A stretch of DNA of 14,896 nt from RGIG3077 sp964490175 (lineage in GTDB: Bacteria > Bacillota > Clostridia > Oscillospirales > Ruminococcaceae). The position numbers and the translations under genes are program-made. Under the pieces are notes generated by a model, which saw only the letters and a program-made list of their open reading frames with translations, was not told the origin of the DNA and ran no database searches. Shown here piece by piece: positions 1 to 6,419 of the stretch. How positions within the stretch are numbered: the stretch's first letter is position 1; each line of letters starts with the position of its first letter. The stretch covers positions 1 to 14,896 of the forward strand of contig CAZBAI010000032.1 in NCBI GenBank assembly GCA_964490175.1. Reading direction: 5' to 3'.

Positions 1-91
1 ACACCGCCGCCATAAGCGCAAAGTCTTTTTTATCCAACTTGGAAACCGCTTCAGCGAAAGCGGTGCGATGCTTTTCGTTTTTGAAGTACAT
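1..91 (-). CDS. DUF6075-like mobile-element protein, partial (N-terminal 30 residues only)
   Basis: The reading frame starts at an ATG at 91 and runs off the left edge of the window. It begins MYFKNEKHRTAFAEAVSKL and continues with KKDFALMAAV. A GTGAGG-like ribosome site lies about 8 bases upstream (100-105). From memory the opening resembles small DUF6075-type proteins that are common on integrative elements and prophages of Clostridia; I could not search for it. It lies 41 bases downstream of the 119-aa gene on the same strand, so the two are probably co-transcribed. The same frame is open upstream of the ATG for at least 29 codons, back into the end of the neighbour, so a longer start cannot be strictly excluded. 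Biochemical function is unknown. Confidence 0.55.
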   Translation of the reverse strand, partial: MYFKNEKHRTAFAEAVSKLDKKDFALMAAV

Positions 92-132
92 GGGGTTTTC
101 CTCACTTTCTTTCAGATATTGATTCAGTCGTT

Positions 133-492
133 TTACAAAGGGTGGATACTGGATGGCTGCTTTTGACTGTACATTCCGGCGAATACCACATCGCCGTACT
201 CGGAAAATTTGCGATAGTTGCGTACATCTTTCGGCTTCATCTGTGGGGCAGATTCATAAATCCCCGCATACTCTCGAACTGTTTCGGCATCGTCCACAAG
301 GTGCGAGAACATCTCACGGGATTCGGGATCGGTGAGATCCTTGTTGTTGTAGTACATATATCCTTCGGCGGTGATGCCTGTGAGATATACATCTTTATAT
401 CCGATATACAGTAACCGATCTTCTTCGCTGTACTCGGTGGTGCAGCCGTAGTTTTGCGCCTTCCGTTGCATTTCTTCTTGATATATGGTCAT
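133..492 (-). CDS. Mobile-element-type hypothetical protein, 119 aa, possibly C-terminally truncated
   Basis: It starts at ATG 492 with a strong GGAGG about 9 bases upstream (plus-strand cctcc near 500-504). The soluble protein is acidic and rich in tyrosine, with no membrane segment; it begins MTIYQEEMQRKAQNYGCTTE. I do not recognise a catalytic motif. Its style resembles small accessory proteins carried by conjugative elements of Firmicutes. The end (residues 112-119, QPSSIHPL) looks less protein-like than the body. I suspect, without a search, that relatives are longer and that the gene was cut near residue 111. It appears to be the first gene of the short minus-strand pair with the DUF6075-like fragment. 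The upstream 230 bases hold only terminators and the tRNA-Ser 3' flank, so its promoter is not obvious. Confidence 0.6.
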   Translation of the reverse strand: MTIYQEEMQRKAQNYGCTTEYSEEDRLLYIGYKDVYLTGITAEGYMYYNNKDLTDPESREMFSHLVDDAETVREYAGIYESAPQMKPKDVRNYRKFSEYGDVVFAGMYSQKQPSSIHPL

Positions 493-526
493 TGGGTTAC
501 CTCCGTAAATTCATAAAAATGGGTAC

Positions 527-562
527 AAAAAAACGCATGGACTTTTATTGATCCATGCGTTT
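527..562 (-). terminator. Rho-independent terminator, minus strand
   Basis: An 11-bp perfect inverted repeat (aaacgcatgga at 531-541 against tccatgcgttt at 552-562) encloses a 10-base loop. On the minus strand the hairpin is followed by a run of seven T (527-533, partly within the stem). It lies between the tRNA-Ser unit and the 119-aa gene. It would stop transcription entering the mobile-element genes from the right. Confidence 0.65.
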
Positions 563-583
563 GGCAGTTTGTATTTGGTTGTG

Positions 584-602
584 CGAGAGTTCATATCTCT
601 CG
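584..602. repeat. Short inverted repeat CGAGAG..CTCTCG
   Basis: A 6-bp palindromic arm pair (584-589 and 597-602) is separated by seven bases, without a T-run. It lies in the gene-free tract between the element genes and tRNA-Ser. It could be a recombinase or excisionase binding site near an element end, or chance; nothing here decides. Confidence 0.3.
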
Positions 603-665
603 GTTTAGGCAAAATAGGTGGTTTTCATCTGTCATTCTACCCTTGTGTTTTTCGGCCGTAAAAAC

Positions 666-694
666 GGTGAAAACCCCGATAAAATCGGGGTTTT
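666..694 (-). terminator. Terminator of tRNA-Ser
   Basis: An 11-bp stem (aaaaccccgat 670-680 with atcggggtttt 684-694) has a three-base loop and starts about 30 bases beyond the tRNA 3' end on the minus strand. The U-run is short (four), but the position and stability fit a tRNA terminator. Confidence 0.6.
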
Positions 695-725
695 CTGTGG
701 CTGCATCTATTTTATGCAACCTTTT

Positions 726-817
726 TGGCGGAAAGAGAGGGATTCGAACCCTCGGAACGCTATTAACGTTCACACGATTTCCAGTCGTGCGCCTTAGACC
801 AGCTCAGCCATCTTTCC
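726..817 (-). tRNA. tRNA-Ser (anticodon GGA)
   Basis: Reading the minus strand, the acceptor stem GGAAAGA (817-811) pairs with TCTTTCC (736-730). The discriminator is G729 and CCA is encoded at 728-726. The anticodon loop CTGGAAA gives GGA, decoding UCC/UCU serine codons. The T-loop TTCGAAT and a long variable arm typical of class II serine tRNAs are present. The minus-strand genes beyond its 3' end have mobile-element character, so it is a plausible attachment site for that element. Confidence 0.95.
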
Positions 818-853
818 ACACATATTCAATCGCACAAAACCTACGACTTAAAT

Positions 854-882
854 ATTATACCAGATAAATTCAAAAATTGCAA
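854..882 (-). promoter_or_regulatory. Promoter of tRNA-Ser
   Basis: On the minus strand, TTGCAA (882-877), a 17-base spacer and a perfect TATAAT (859-854) lie about 35 bases upstream of the mature tRNA 5' end. This is a standard housekeeping-sigma promoter. Confidence 0.8.
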
Positions 883-965
883 GAAGAAATTTTAAATCAA
901 CATATAGAAAATCTAATCGGAATTTTGTGCAATATATCCAAATCGGTAAATTTACAGAATTTAGC

Positions 966-994
966 TTGAAATTTCAGCGCCTTATGTATACAAT
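966..994 (+). promoter_or_regulatory. Promoter of the SDR gene
   Basis: TTGAAA (966-971), a 17-base spacer and TACAAT (989-994) give a predicted transcript start near 1001 and a leader of about 25 bases, too short for an attenuator. The gene is therefore probably expressed directly from a housekeeping promoter. Confidence 0.65.
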
Positions 995-1026
995 AATATA
1001 AATCAATAATATAAGGAGCTGAAAAA

Positions 1027-1779
1027 ATGGTAGCATTGATTACAGGCGCAAGCTCGGGAATCGGCCGTGATATGGCAATATATTTAGGCGAACTCGGCTG
1101 GGATTTGATTCTCGTCGGCAGAAATGAAGAAAAACTTAAACATACCGCAAGCAGAATATCCACAAAAACAAAGCTTATCACAATTGATTTGGCGCAAAGC
1201 GGCGCTCCGCAAAGGCTGTATAAGCTTTGCCATGGTATAAAAGTTGATTTCTTAATCAATAACGCCGGCTTTGGACTGTTTGGGGAGTTTGACAAATCGG
1301 ATTTAGACGCCGAACTTGAGCTTATCGACGTAAACATAAAGGCTGTGCACATTCTTACCAAGCTGTTTTTGCGTGATTTCAAGAAAAATAACAGCGGAAG
1401 AATACTCAATGTCGCATCGTCTGCTGCGTTTATGCCCGGTCCGCTTTTAGCTTCGTATTATGCTTCAAAGGCATATGTTCTGCGCCTTTCGTGCGCAATT
1501 GCCGAGGAGCTTAAGCGCTGTGGCAGCAAGGTTTCAATCAGCGTTTTTTGTCCCGGACCTGTTGACACGAATTTTAACAACCGTGCAGGCGTTGTGTTCA
1601 GCGTTCCGCCGATTTCAAGCGATTATGCGGCAAGATATGCCGTTGACGGCGCACTGAAACGCCGTTTGGTCATAATACCTACAGCTAAAATGAAGTTTTG
1701 CTGTGCGTTTGCACCGATTGTGCCGACAAAGCTTTTAACCAAGGCGGTATACCATATACAGAAGAAAAAAATACAATAA
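1027..1779 (+). CDS. Short-chain dehydrogenase/reductase (SDR family NAD(P)-dependent oxidoreductase)
   Basis: The 250-aa length is typical for classical SDRs. Visible family elements are the nucleotide-binding TGASSGIG (residues 6-13), NNAG (78-81), a central Asn in DVNIKA (N103), the catalytic Ser in the VASSAAF stretch (S131/S132) and YxxxK as Y144/K148. The post-catalytic PGPVDTNF segment is also canonical. Basic R32/N33 after strand 2 (VGRNEEKL) suggest NADP(H) preference by family rule; this is inference. It resembles the DltE/YqjQ type of cytoplasmic SDR, whose substrates are generally unassigned. The start is supported by AAGGAG about 10 bases upstream of ATG. It is monocistronic, with its own promoter, and converges with carB on a shared hairpin. 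The C-terminal FCCAFAPIVPTKL stretch is mildly hydrophobic, which could allow membrane association. Confidence 0.92.
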   Translation: MVALITGASSGIGRDMAIYLGELGWDLILVGRNEEKLKHTASRISTKTKLITIDLAQSGAPQRLYKLCHGIKVDFLINNAGFGLFGEFDKSDLDAELELIDVNIKAVHILTKLFLRDFKKNNSGRILNVASSAAFMPGPLLASYYASKAYVLRLSCAIAEELKRCGSKVSISVFCPGPVDTNFNNRAGVVFSVPPISSDYAARYAVDGALKRRLVIIPTAKMKFCCAFAPIVPTKLLTKAVYHIQKKKIQ

Positions 1780-1793
1780 ATTTAAAAAACGTT

Positions 1794-1820
1794 GGGCGCT
1801 TTAATTCTTTTAAAGCGCCC
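1794..1820. terminator. Bidirectional terminator between SDR and carB
   Basis: An 11-bp perfect stem (gggcgctttaa 1794-1804, ttaaagcgccc 1810-1820) has a 5-base loop. The right side continues as attgtttatt, and the left side reads AACGTTTTTT on the minus strand. It can serve both convergent genes; the better U-run is on the minus strand, for carB. Confidence 0.85.
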
Positions 1821-1852
1821 ATTGTTTATTGATATTAAAATACTGTCAACTA

Positions 1853-4800
1853 TTACTTTATAGCCTTATGAAATTCCTGAAGCGATTTTACTTCAAGCGT
1901 TTTGTTGATATGAACAGCCTGAATGCCGGCAACGCTTGCTCTTGCGGCAGCCATTGTTGTTATGTAAGGAATTTTGAATCTGATTGCGGTTTTCCTGATA
2001 TAGCTGTCATCATGTGAGCTTGATTTGCTTGCAGGGGTATTGATGATGAGGTCGATTTCACGGTTTGTCATCTTGTCGGTAACATTCGGTCTGCCCTCAT
2101 AGAGCTTGTTCACCCTTGTTGCGGGTATGCCTGCTTTATAAAGCTGGTCAAACGTTCCGCCGGTTGCGAGGATTTCAAAACCAAGCTCATAAAAACCTCT
2201 TGCAATTTCGTTAAGCTCTGCCTTGTCCTGATCGCAAACGCTGATAAACACCGTACCGCTGAGGGGAAGAACGGTTTGCGTTGCTTCCGTTGCCTTGTAA
2301 AGAGCTTCACCGAAACGGTTTGAAAGTCCGAGAACTTCGCCTGTCGAACGCATTTCGGGTCCGAGCAGCGGGTCAACCTCAGGGAACATATTAAAGGGGA
2401 AAACAGCTTCCTTAACACCGTGGTGAGGAATAAATTTATCTTTAAGTGTGGGAACGGGCGAAGGCTTGCCTGTAAGATGGCAAGTCATAATTTCCGTTGC
2501 AAGCTGTACCATATTGATGTTGCAAACTTTGGAAACAAGCGGTACTGTTCTGGAGGCTCTGGGGTTAGCTTCCAAAACATATACGGTATCGCCCTCAATA
2601 GCGTATTGCATATTCATAAGTCCGCACACGTTCATTTCAACGGCAATTCTTCTTGTGTAATCCTTTATGGTATCAACAATCTGCTGCGAAAGATTTAAAG
2701 AGGGGAGAATGCAGGCAGAATCGCCCGAGTGCACGCCGGCAAGCTCAATATGTTCCATAACAGCGGGTACATAGCAATGTGTTCCGTCCGAGATAGCGTC
2801 TGCTTCGCACTCGGTAGCATGATTGAGGAAACGGTCGATAAGAATCGGTCTGTCGGGAGTTACGCCGACTGCAAGCGACATATATACTCTCATCATGTCA
2901 TCATCGTGAACAACCTCCATACCCCTGCCGCCGAGAACGTATGAGGGTCTTACCATAACGGGGTATCCGATGCTGTTGGCAATTTCAAGCGCTTCATCTA
3001 CAGTGACGGCCATTCCCGATTCCGGCATGGGTATTTCGAGCTTGTCCATCATTGCACGGAAGTGATCTCTGTCTTCTGCAAGGTCGATGGTTTCGGGAGT
3101 TGTGCCCAAAATGTTTACGCCGTTTTTCTTTAAAGCCGCCGCCAGATTAAGCGGTGTTTGTCCGCCGAATTGAGCAATAACGCCAACGGGCTTTTCGTGG
3201 TCATGAATGCTGAGTACATCTTCAAGTGTAAGCGGTTCAAAATAAAGCCTATCGGAGGTGTCGTAGTCGGTCGAAACCGTTTCGGGGTTGCAGTTTACGA
3301 TAATAGTTTCAAAGCCGAGCTTTTTCAAAGCAAGTGCGGCATGAACACAGCAATAGTCAAATTCAATGCCCTGACCGATTCGGTTCGGACCGCCGCCGAG
3401 AATCATAATTTTGGGTTTGTCGCTGTCAACATTCGTTGTTTCGGCAACCTCGTTATAGGTTGAATAGAAGTAAGCGGCGTCGGGTGTTCCGCTGACATGA
3501 ATCTTGTCCCATTTTTCCGTAATACCGTTTGCGATTCTTGCATTTCTGATATCTTCTTCGGGAACGTTGAGTATGCGGTGCAGATATCTGTCGGAAAATC
3601 CGTCGCATTTAGCCGTTTTAAGGGTTTTTGCGTCGGGCACGCTGCCTTTAAAATCTTCAATAAGGGCAAGCTCTTCGGACAAAATTTCCTGCATTTGTTC
3701 GACAAAATATCTCTTGATTTTTGTCAGTTCGCAAAGCTCATCAACAGTAGCGCCTTTGCGCAGTGCTTCATACATAATAAACTGGCGTTCGCTTGAGGGA
3801 TAAACAAGTTTTGCAAGCAATTCGTCTTTGGAAAGTGCGGCAAAATTCTTTCTGAATCCCAAGCCGTAGCAGCTTTGCTCAAGGCTTCTGATAGCTTTTT
3901 GGAAAGCTTCTTTATATGTCTTGCCGATGCTCATTACTTCGCCGACCGCACGCATTTGCGTACCGAGCTTGTCCTCTGCGCCTTTAAATTTTTCAAAAGC
4001 CCATCTTGCAAATTTAATTACAACATAATCGCCGCCGGGCACATATTTATCAAGTGTGCCGTGCTTGCCGCAAGGAATCTCATCAAGGGTAAGACCGCAG
4101 GCAAGCATTGCGGAAATAAGCGCAATCGGGAAACCTGTCGCCTTTGAAGCAAGCGCCGATGAGCGAGAGGTTCTCGGGTTGATTTCAATAACAACAACAC
4201 GTCCTGTTTTGGGGTCGTGTGCAAACTGGCAGTTGCAGCCGCCGATAACATCAATAGCTTCGATGATTTTGTATGAAGCTTCCTGCAATCTGTCTTGCAA
4301 TTCCTGCGATATTGTAAGCATCGGTGCCGAGCAGAAAGAATCGCCCGTGTGAACGCCGATAGGGTCGATATTTTCGATAAAGCAAACGGTGATTTTATTG
4401 TTCTTTGCATCACGTACAACTTCAAGCTCAAGTTCTTCCCAGCCCGAAATACATTCTTCTACGAGAACCTGACCTACCAAACTTGCCTGCAATCCTCTTG
4501 CGCAAACTACCTTTAATTCTTCAACGTTGTAGACAATGCCGCCGCCTGTGCCGCCCATTGTATATGCAGGGCGAAGAACAACGGGATAACCAAGCTCCTC
4601 GGCAATTTCAAGGGCTTTATCAACAGTGTAGGCAACCTCGCTGCGTGCCATTTCGATTCCGAGAGAATCCATCGTCTTTTTAAATTCGATTCTGTCCTCT
4701 CCACGTTCGATAGCATCGACCTGAATGCCGATAACCTTTACGTTGTATTTGTCCAAAACGCCTTTTTCGGCAAGTTCCGAGCAAAGGTTAAGTCCGGATT

Positions 4801-5077
4801 GACCGCCTAAATTCGGCAAGAGTGCGTCGGGTCGCTCCTTTGCGATGATTTGTTCGAGCCTATGTGCATTAAGCGGCTCAATATAGGTTATATCGGCAAC
4901 ATCGGGGTCTGTCATAATTGTTGCGGGATTTGAGTTTACAAGCACAATCTCATATCCGAGACTTTTCAGCGCTTTGCAAGCCTGCGTGCCTGAGTAGTCA
5001 AATTCGCACGCCTGTCCGATGATTATAGGTCCCGAACCGATAATCAAAACTTTGTTTATGTCCTCTCTTTTTGGCAT
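1853..5077 (-). CDS. carB: Carbamoyl phosphate synthase large subunit
   Basis: This cytoplasmic subunit makes carbamoyl phosphate from bicarbonate, ammonia (tunnelled from the CarA glutaminase) and two ATP, feeding arginine and pyrimidine synthesis. I chose the ATG at 5077 (MPKREDINKVLIIGSGP), which has GAGGTG 7 bases upstream. A further-upstream ATG at 5101 adds only eight residues, has no ribosome site and lies at the predicted transcript start. The protein is 1074 aa, essentially the E. coli length (1073). It shows the expected duplicated layout. The first ATP-grasp half carries GGTGGGIVYN near residue 175 and EINPRTSRSSALASKATG. The second half carries GGGPNRIGQGIEFDY and GGRGMEVV. The C-terminal MGS-like allosteric domain carries ATGGTFDQLYKAGI. 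It appears intact throughout. No carA lies beside it, so the small subunit must be elsewhere. It has its own promoter with a leader of about 20 bases, leaving no room for a cis attenuator in that transcript. Confidence 0.97.
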   Translation of the reverse strand: MPKREDINKVLIIGSGPIIIGQACEFDYSGTQACKALKSLGYEIVLVNSNPATIMTDPDVADITYIEPLNAHRLEQIIAKERPDALLPNLGGQSGLNLCSELAEKGVLDKYNVKVIGIQVDAIERGEDRIEFKKTMDSLGIEMARSEVAYTVDKALEIAEELGYPVVLRPAYTMGGTGGGIVYNVEELKVVCARGLQASLVGQVLVEECISGWEELELEVVRDAKNNKITVCFIENIDPIGVHTGDSFCSAPMLTISQELQDRLQEASYKIIEAIDVIGGCNCQFAHDPKTGRVVVIEINPRTSRSSALASKATGFPIALISAMLACGLTLDEIPCGKHGTLDKYVPGGDYVVIKFARWAFEKFKGAEDKLGTQMRAVGEVMSIGKTYKEAFQKAIRSLEQSCYGLGFRKNFAALSKDELLAKLVYPSSERQFIMYEALRKGATVDELCELTKIKRYFVEQMQEILSEELALIEDFKGSVPDAKTLKTAKCDGFSDRYLHRILNVPEEDIRNARIANGITEKWDKIHVSGTPDAAYFYSTYNEVAETTNVDSDKPKIMILGGGPNRIGQGIEFDYCCVHAALALKKLGFETIIVNCNPETVSTDYDTSDRLYFEPLTLEDVLSIHDHEKPVGVIAQFGGQTPLNLAAALKKNGVNILGTTPETIDLAEDRDHFRAMMDKLEIPMPESGMAVTVDEALEIANSIGYPVMVRPSYVLGGRGMEVVHDDDMMRVYMSLAVGVTPDRPILIDRFLNHATECEADAISDGTHCYVPAVMEHIELAGVHSGDSACILPSLNLSQQIVDTIKDYTRRIAVEMNVCGLMNMQYAIEGDTVYVLEANPRASRTVPLVSKVCNINMVQLATEIMTCHLTGKPSPVPTLKDKFIPHHGVKEAVFPFNMFPEVDPLLGPEMRSTGEVLGLSNRFGEALYKATEATQTVLPLSGTVFISVCDQDKAELNEIARGFYELGFEILATGGTFDQLYKAGIPATRVNKLYEGRPNVTDKMTNREIDLIINTPASKSSSHDDSYIRKTAIRFKIPYITTMAAARASVAGIQAVHINKTLEVKSLQEFHKAIK

Positions 5078-5103
5078 AAATAAACACCTCATTTCAATCA
5101 TTC

Positions 5104-5133
5104 ATTATACCATAAAAACCGCACGTTTTGCAA
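5104..5133 (-). promoter_or_regulatory. Promoter of carB
   Basis: On the minus strand, TTGCAA (5133-5128), an 18-base spacer and a perfect TATAAT (5109-5104) lie about 26 bases before the carB start codon. The very short leader argues against riboswitch control of transcripts made from here. A repressor acting at the promoter remains possible. Confidence 0.7.
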
Positions 5134-5217
5134 GTATCCGGCATAATGATTATTTGCCTGTCGATTCATGATTTTTTATGCAATATTACAGCATTATGCC
5201 AACCGCCGATATAACAC

Positions 5218-5257
5218 AAAAAAACAAGCTATCAAGAAAAACAACTTGACAGCTTGT
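5218..5257 (-). terminator. Terminator of the candidate small RNA
   Basis: On the minus strand ACAAGCT pairs with AGCTTGT (7 bp). One mismatch follows, then TCAAG pairs with CTTGA (5 bp), with a loop of about 8 bases and a run of seven T at 5224-5218. There is no annotated protein gene immediately upstream on this strand within 240 bases. This is the main reason to suspect an RNA gene there. Confidence 0.85.
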
Positions 5258-5397
5258 GAAAAATCGAAAAAATCATGTAATCAATAACAACAGAATATTT
5301 GCAAGGGGTGACAAAATGCCCAACGTTTTTATAAGCACAATAACCCAAGCAAAACGCAGTCAGCATACTATAATATACACCCTTTCAAAACTCTGTA
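5218..5397 (-). ncRNA. Candidate stand-alone structured small RNA (~180 nt)
   Basis: A strong promoter (5404-5432) and a strong terminator (5218-5257) delimit an intergenic minus-strand transcript of about 180 nt with no convincing gene in it. Its first ~107 nt (5396-5290) can be folded by eye into a long closing stem. ACAGA (5396-5392) pairs with UCUGU (5294-5290), UU and G with CAAA, and AAGGGUG (5384-5378) with CACCCCUU (5310-5303), with only single bulges and mismatches. Inside comes an asymmetric AU-rich bubble (UAUAUUAUAGU against UUUUGU). An apical hairpin follows, with AUGC/GCAU and CGUUUU/AAAACG around a loop of about 20 nt. An A/U-rich linker leads to the terminator. Closing stem, bubble and apical hairpin recall 6S RNA, but the domain is shorter than typical 6S and I cannot match conserved residues. 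It could instead be a trans-acting sRNA. A carB leader element is less likely because carB has its own promoter downstream. Confidence 0.5.
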
Positions 5398-5403
5398 TGA
5401 TAA

Positions 5404-5432
5404 ATGATACCACATTATCAAAATCATGTCAA
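5404..5432 (-). promoter_or_regulatory. Strong promoter of the candidate small RNA
   Basis: On the minus strand, a perfect TTGACA (5432-5427), a 17-base spacer and TATCAT (5409-5404) predict a start near 5397. This is one of only three perfect -35 boxes I found in the window; the other two drive the tRNA operon and the CpsB-like gene. This suggests high expression. Confidence 0.8.
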
Positions 5433-5490
5433 TAGCAAAAGAAAAATTTTCAAAATTTTTTTAAAGAAGGCTAAGTATGATTGATGGGCG

Positions 5491-5510
5491 TAAAGAGTCA
5501 AATCTCTTTA
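5491..5510. repeat. Inverted repeat across the stop codon of the 212-aa gene
   Basis: TAAAGAG (5491-5497) and CTCTTTA (5504-5510) form a 7-bp hairpin around a 6-base loop containing the stop codon at 5498-5500. There is no U-run directly after it on the minus strand, so it is at best a weak terminator or an mRNA 3'-end protecting hairpin. Confidence 0.4.
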
Positions 5511-6136
5511 AAATCCGCATTTTTTCGCAAAAAACGGATATACAAAAAGACAAAAACGCCTGATGATATCAGCATAAACACAATACCGACGGCAAGCTTG
5601 GGAAGATATGCATAAGCAAAGCTGTCAACTTCGGTGATTATATAAGGAAGATAGTATTCGTCGGTTTGCTCGGGCGAAAAGCCGTACTGCCGCTCAAAAT
5701 ACTCATAAACCGTTTGCGAAATCGCAGAATTGTCAGCCTTTGAAATAACGCCCTGAAAGGTTATGGCGTCGGGTGCGTCATCGGTGACGCCGTTCCAATA
5801 ATCCGCCATGGCGTTTAGCTCTGTGTTTTGCGATTTGTCATAGCAAAATACTACAAATTTCATTACCTCGTCATCGATAAAAGTTGATTCGTCAACTGCC
5901 GGAATTAAAGCATATGCATAGTTTTCGGTTTCGGCAAAGCACGATTCAACACACCAAATATCGCCCTTAACGGGAGTGTTGTCGATTAAATATTGCGTAT
6001 ACGGCACAGAGTATATATCAGTCGGATCGGCAATTTTTAAAAACGAAACAATACCGAAAATAAGTATAATGATCCCTGCGGTAAAAACCGATAAAAGGGC
6101 GGCAAATATATACAAATGTGATTTTATAAAGCTCAT
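5498..6136 (-). CDS. Two-TM membrane protein with an extracytoplasmic domain, function unknown (212 aa)
   Basis: I do not recognise this family. The N-terminus (about residues 7-34, IFAALLSVFTAGIIILIFG) and C-terminus (about 180-203, AVGIVFMLISSGVFVF) are hydrophobic helices. Between them is an acidic, tyrosine- and aspartate-rich domain of about 145 residues with only three cysteines (C62, C66, C98). The C-terminal tail is short and basic (RFLRKNADFKEI), consistent with both ends inside and the middle outside. The start ATG at 6136 has AAAGGA about 10 bases upstream. It is monocistronic, with its own promoter, and is divergent from the LtaS-like gene; its -10 region is embedded in a palindrome that may be an operator. 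A sensor, adhesion or envelope-associated role is possible, but nothing in the sequence fixes it. Confidence 0.75.
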   Translation of the reverse strand: MSFIKSHLYIFAALLSVFTAGIIILIFGIVSFLKIADPTDIYSVPYTQYLIDNTPVKGDIWCVESCFAETENYAYALIPAVDESTFIDDEVMKFVVFCYDKSQNTELNAMADYWNGVTDDAPDAITFQGVISKADNSAISQTVYEYFERQYGFSPEQTDEYYLPYIITEVDSFAYAYLPKLAVGIVFMLISSGVFVFLYIRFLRKNADFKEI

Positions 6137-6159
6137 TTATGAAATTTCCTTTCACAGCC

Positions 6160-6180
6160 GTTATCAAAAAATATGATAAC
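6160..6180. promoter_or_regulatory. Operator-like palindrome over the -10 of the 212-aa gene
   Basis: GTTATCA (6160-6166) and TGATAAC (6174-6180) are perfect 7-base arms with 7 bases between them. They overlap the -10 element and the predicted transcript start on the minus strand. This is the size and placement expected of a dimeric repressor site. An A/T-rich coincidence cannot be excluded. Confidence 0.4.
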
Positions 6181-6201
6181 ACAAAATAACGGTATTTTCA
6201 A
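6173..6201 (-). promoter_or_regulatory. Promoter of the 212-aa membrane protein gene
   Basis: On the minus strand, TTGAAA (6201-6196), 17 bases and TATCAT (6178-6173) put the start near 6166, with a leader of about 30 bases. It overlaps the inverted repeat at 6160-6180. Confidence 0.65.
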
Positions 6202-6217
6202 TAATTTTACAAAAAAG

Positions 6218-6233
6218 TTGTGTTTTTACACAA
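6218..6233. repeat. Short inverted repeat TTGTGT-4-ACACAA in the divergent intergenic region
   Basis: Perfect 6-base arms (6218-6223, 6228-6233) lie between the two divergent promoters, with an A-run on each side. It could be a regulator site shared by the divergent pair or a minor minus-strand terminator; evidence is limited to symmetry and position. Confidence 0.3.
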
Positions 6234-6285
6234 AAAAATTTATTTCGGATATGAAAAAATTATATTGCAAAAAATACATGATGTG

Positions 6286-6314
6286 TTGCAATGCGGACAA
6301 ATGTGTGATATAAT
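6286..6314 (+). promoter_or_regulatory. Promoter of the LtaS-like gene
   Basis: TTGCAA (6286-6291), a 17-base spacer and a perfect TATAAT (6309-6314) give a start near 6321 and a leader of about 100 bases. The leader contains a small GC-rich hairpin (gcgcc..ggcgc, near 6331-6345). Confidence 0.75.
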
Positions 6315-6419
6315 CAAGTTGCGAATATCATGCGCCGCTCGGGCGCTGTGTTGCACAAAAAAACAGATAAGAAAAAATACAAAAGAAAATATTTTTGCAA
6401 TTTGAAAGAAGGATGACAA

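Noticed and set aside
897..1409. Long minus-strand frame opposite the SDR gene
   Set aside because: It overlaps a gene with full SDR motifs, has no ribosome site and a low-complexity Ser/Phe composition typical of antisense shadows.
5078..5101. carB start eight codons upstream
   Set aside because: No ribosome site and essentially at the predicted transcription start; the ATG at 5077 has GAGGTG well placed and gives the family N-terminus.
5265..5368. Small ORF inside the RNA unit (starts MLTAFCLGYC on the minus strand)
   Set aside because: It has no proper ribosome site (the nearest purine run is over 10 bases away and lies in the closing stem). It is rich in rare-looking Cys/Phe and runs into the terminator hairpin, so it is unlikely to be translated.
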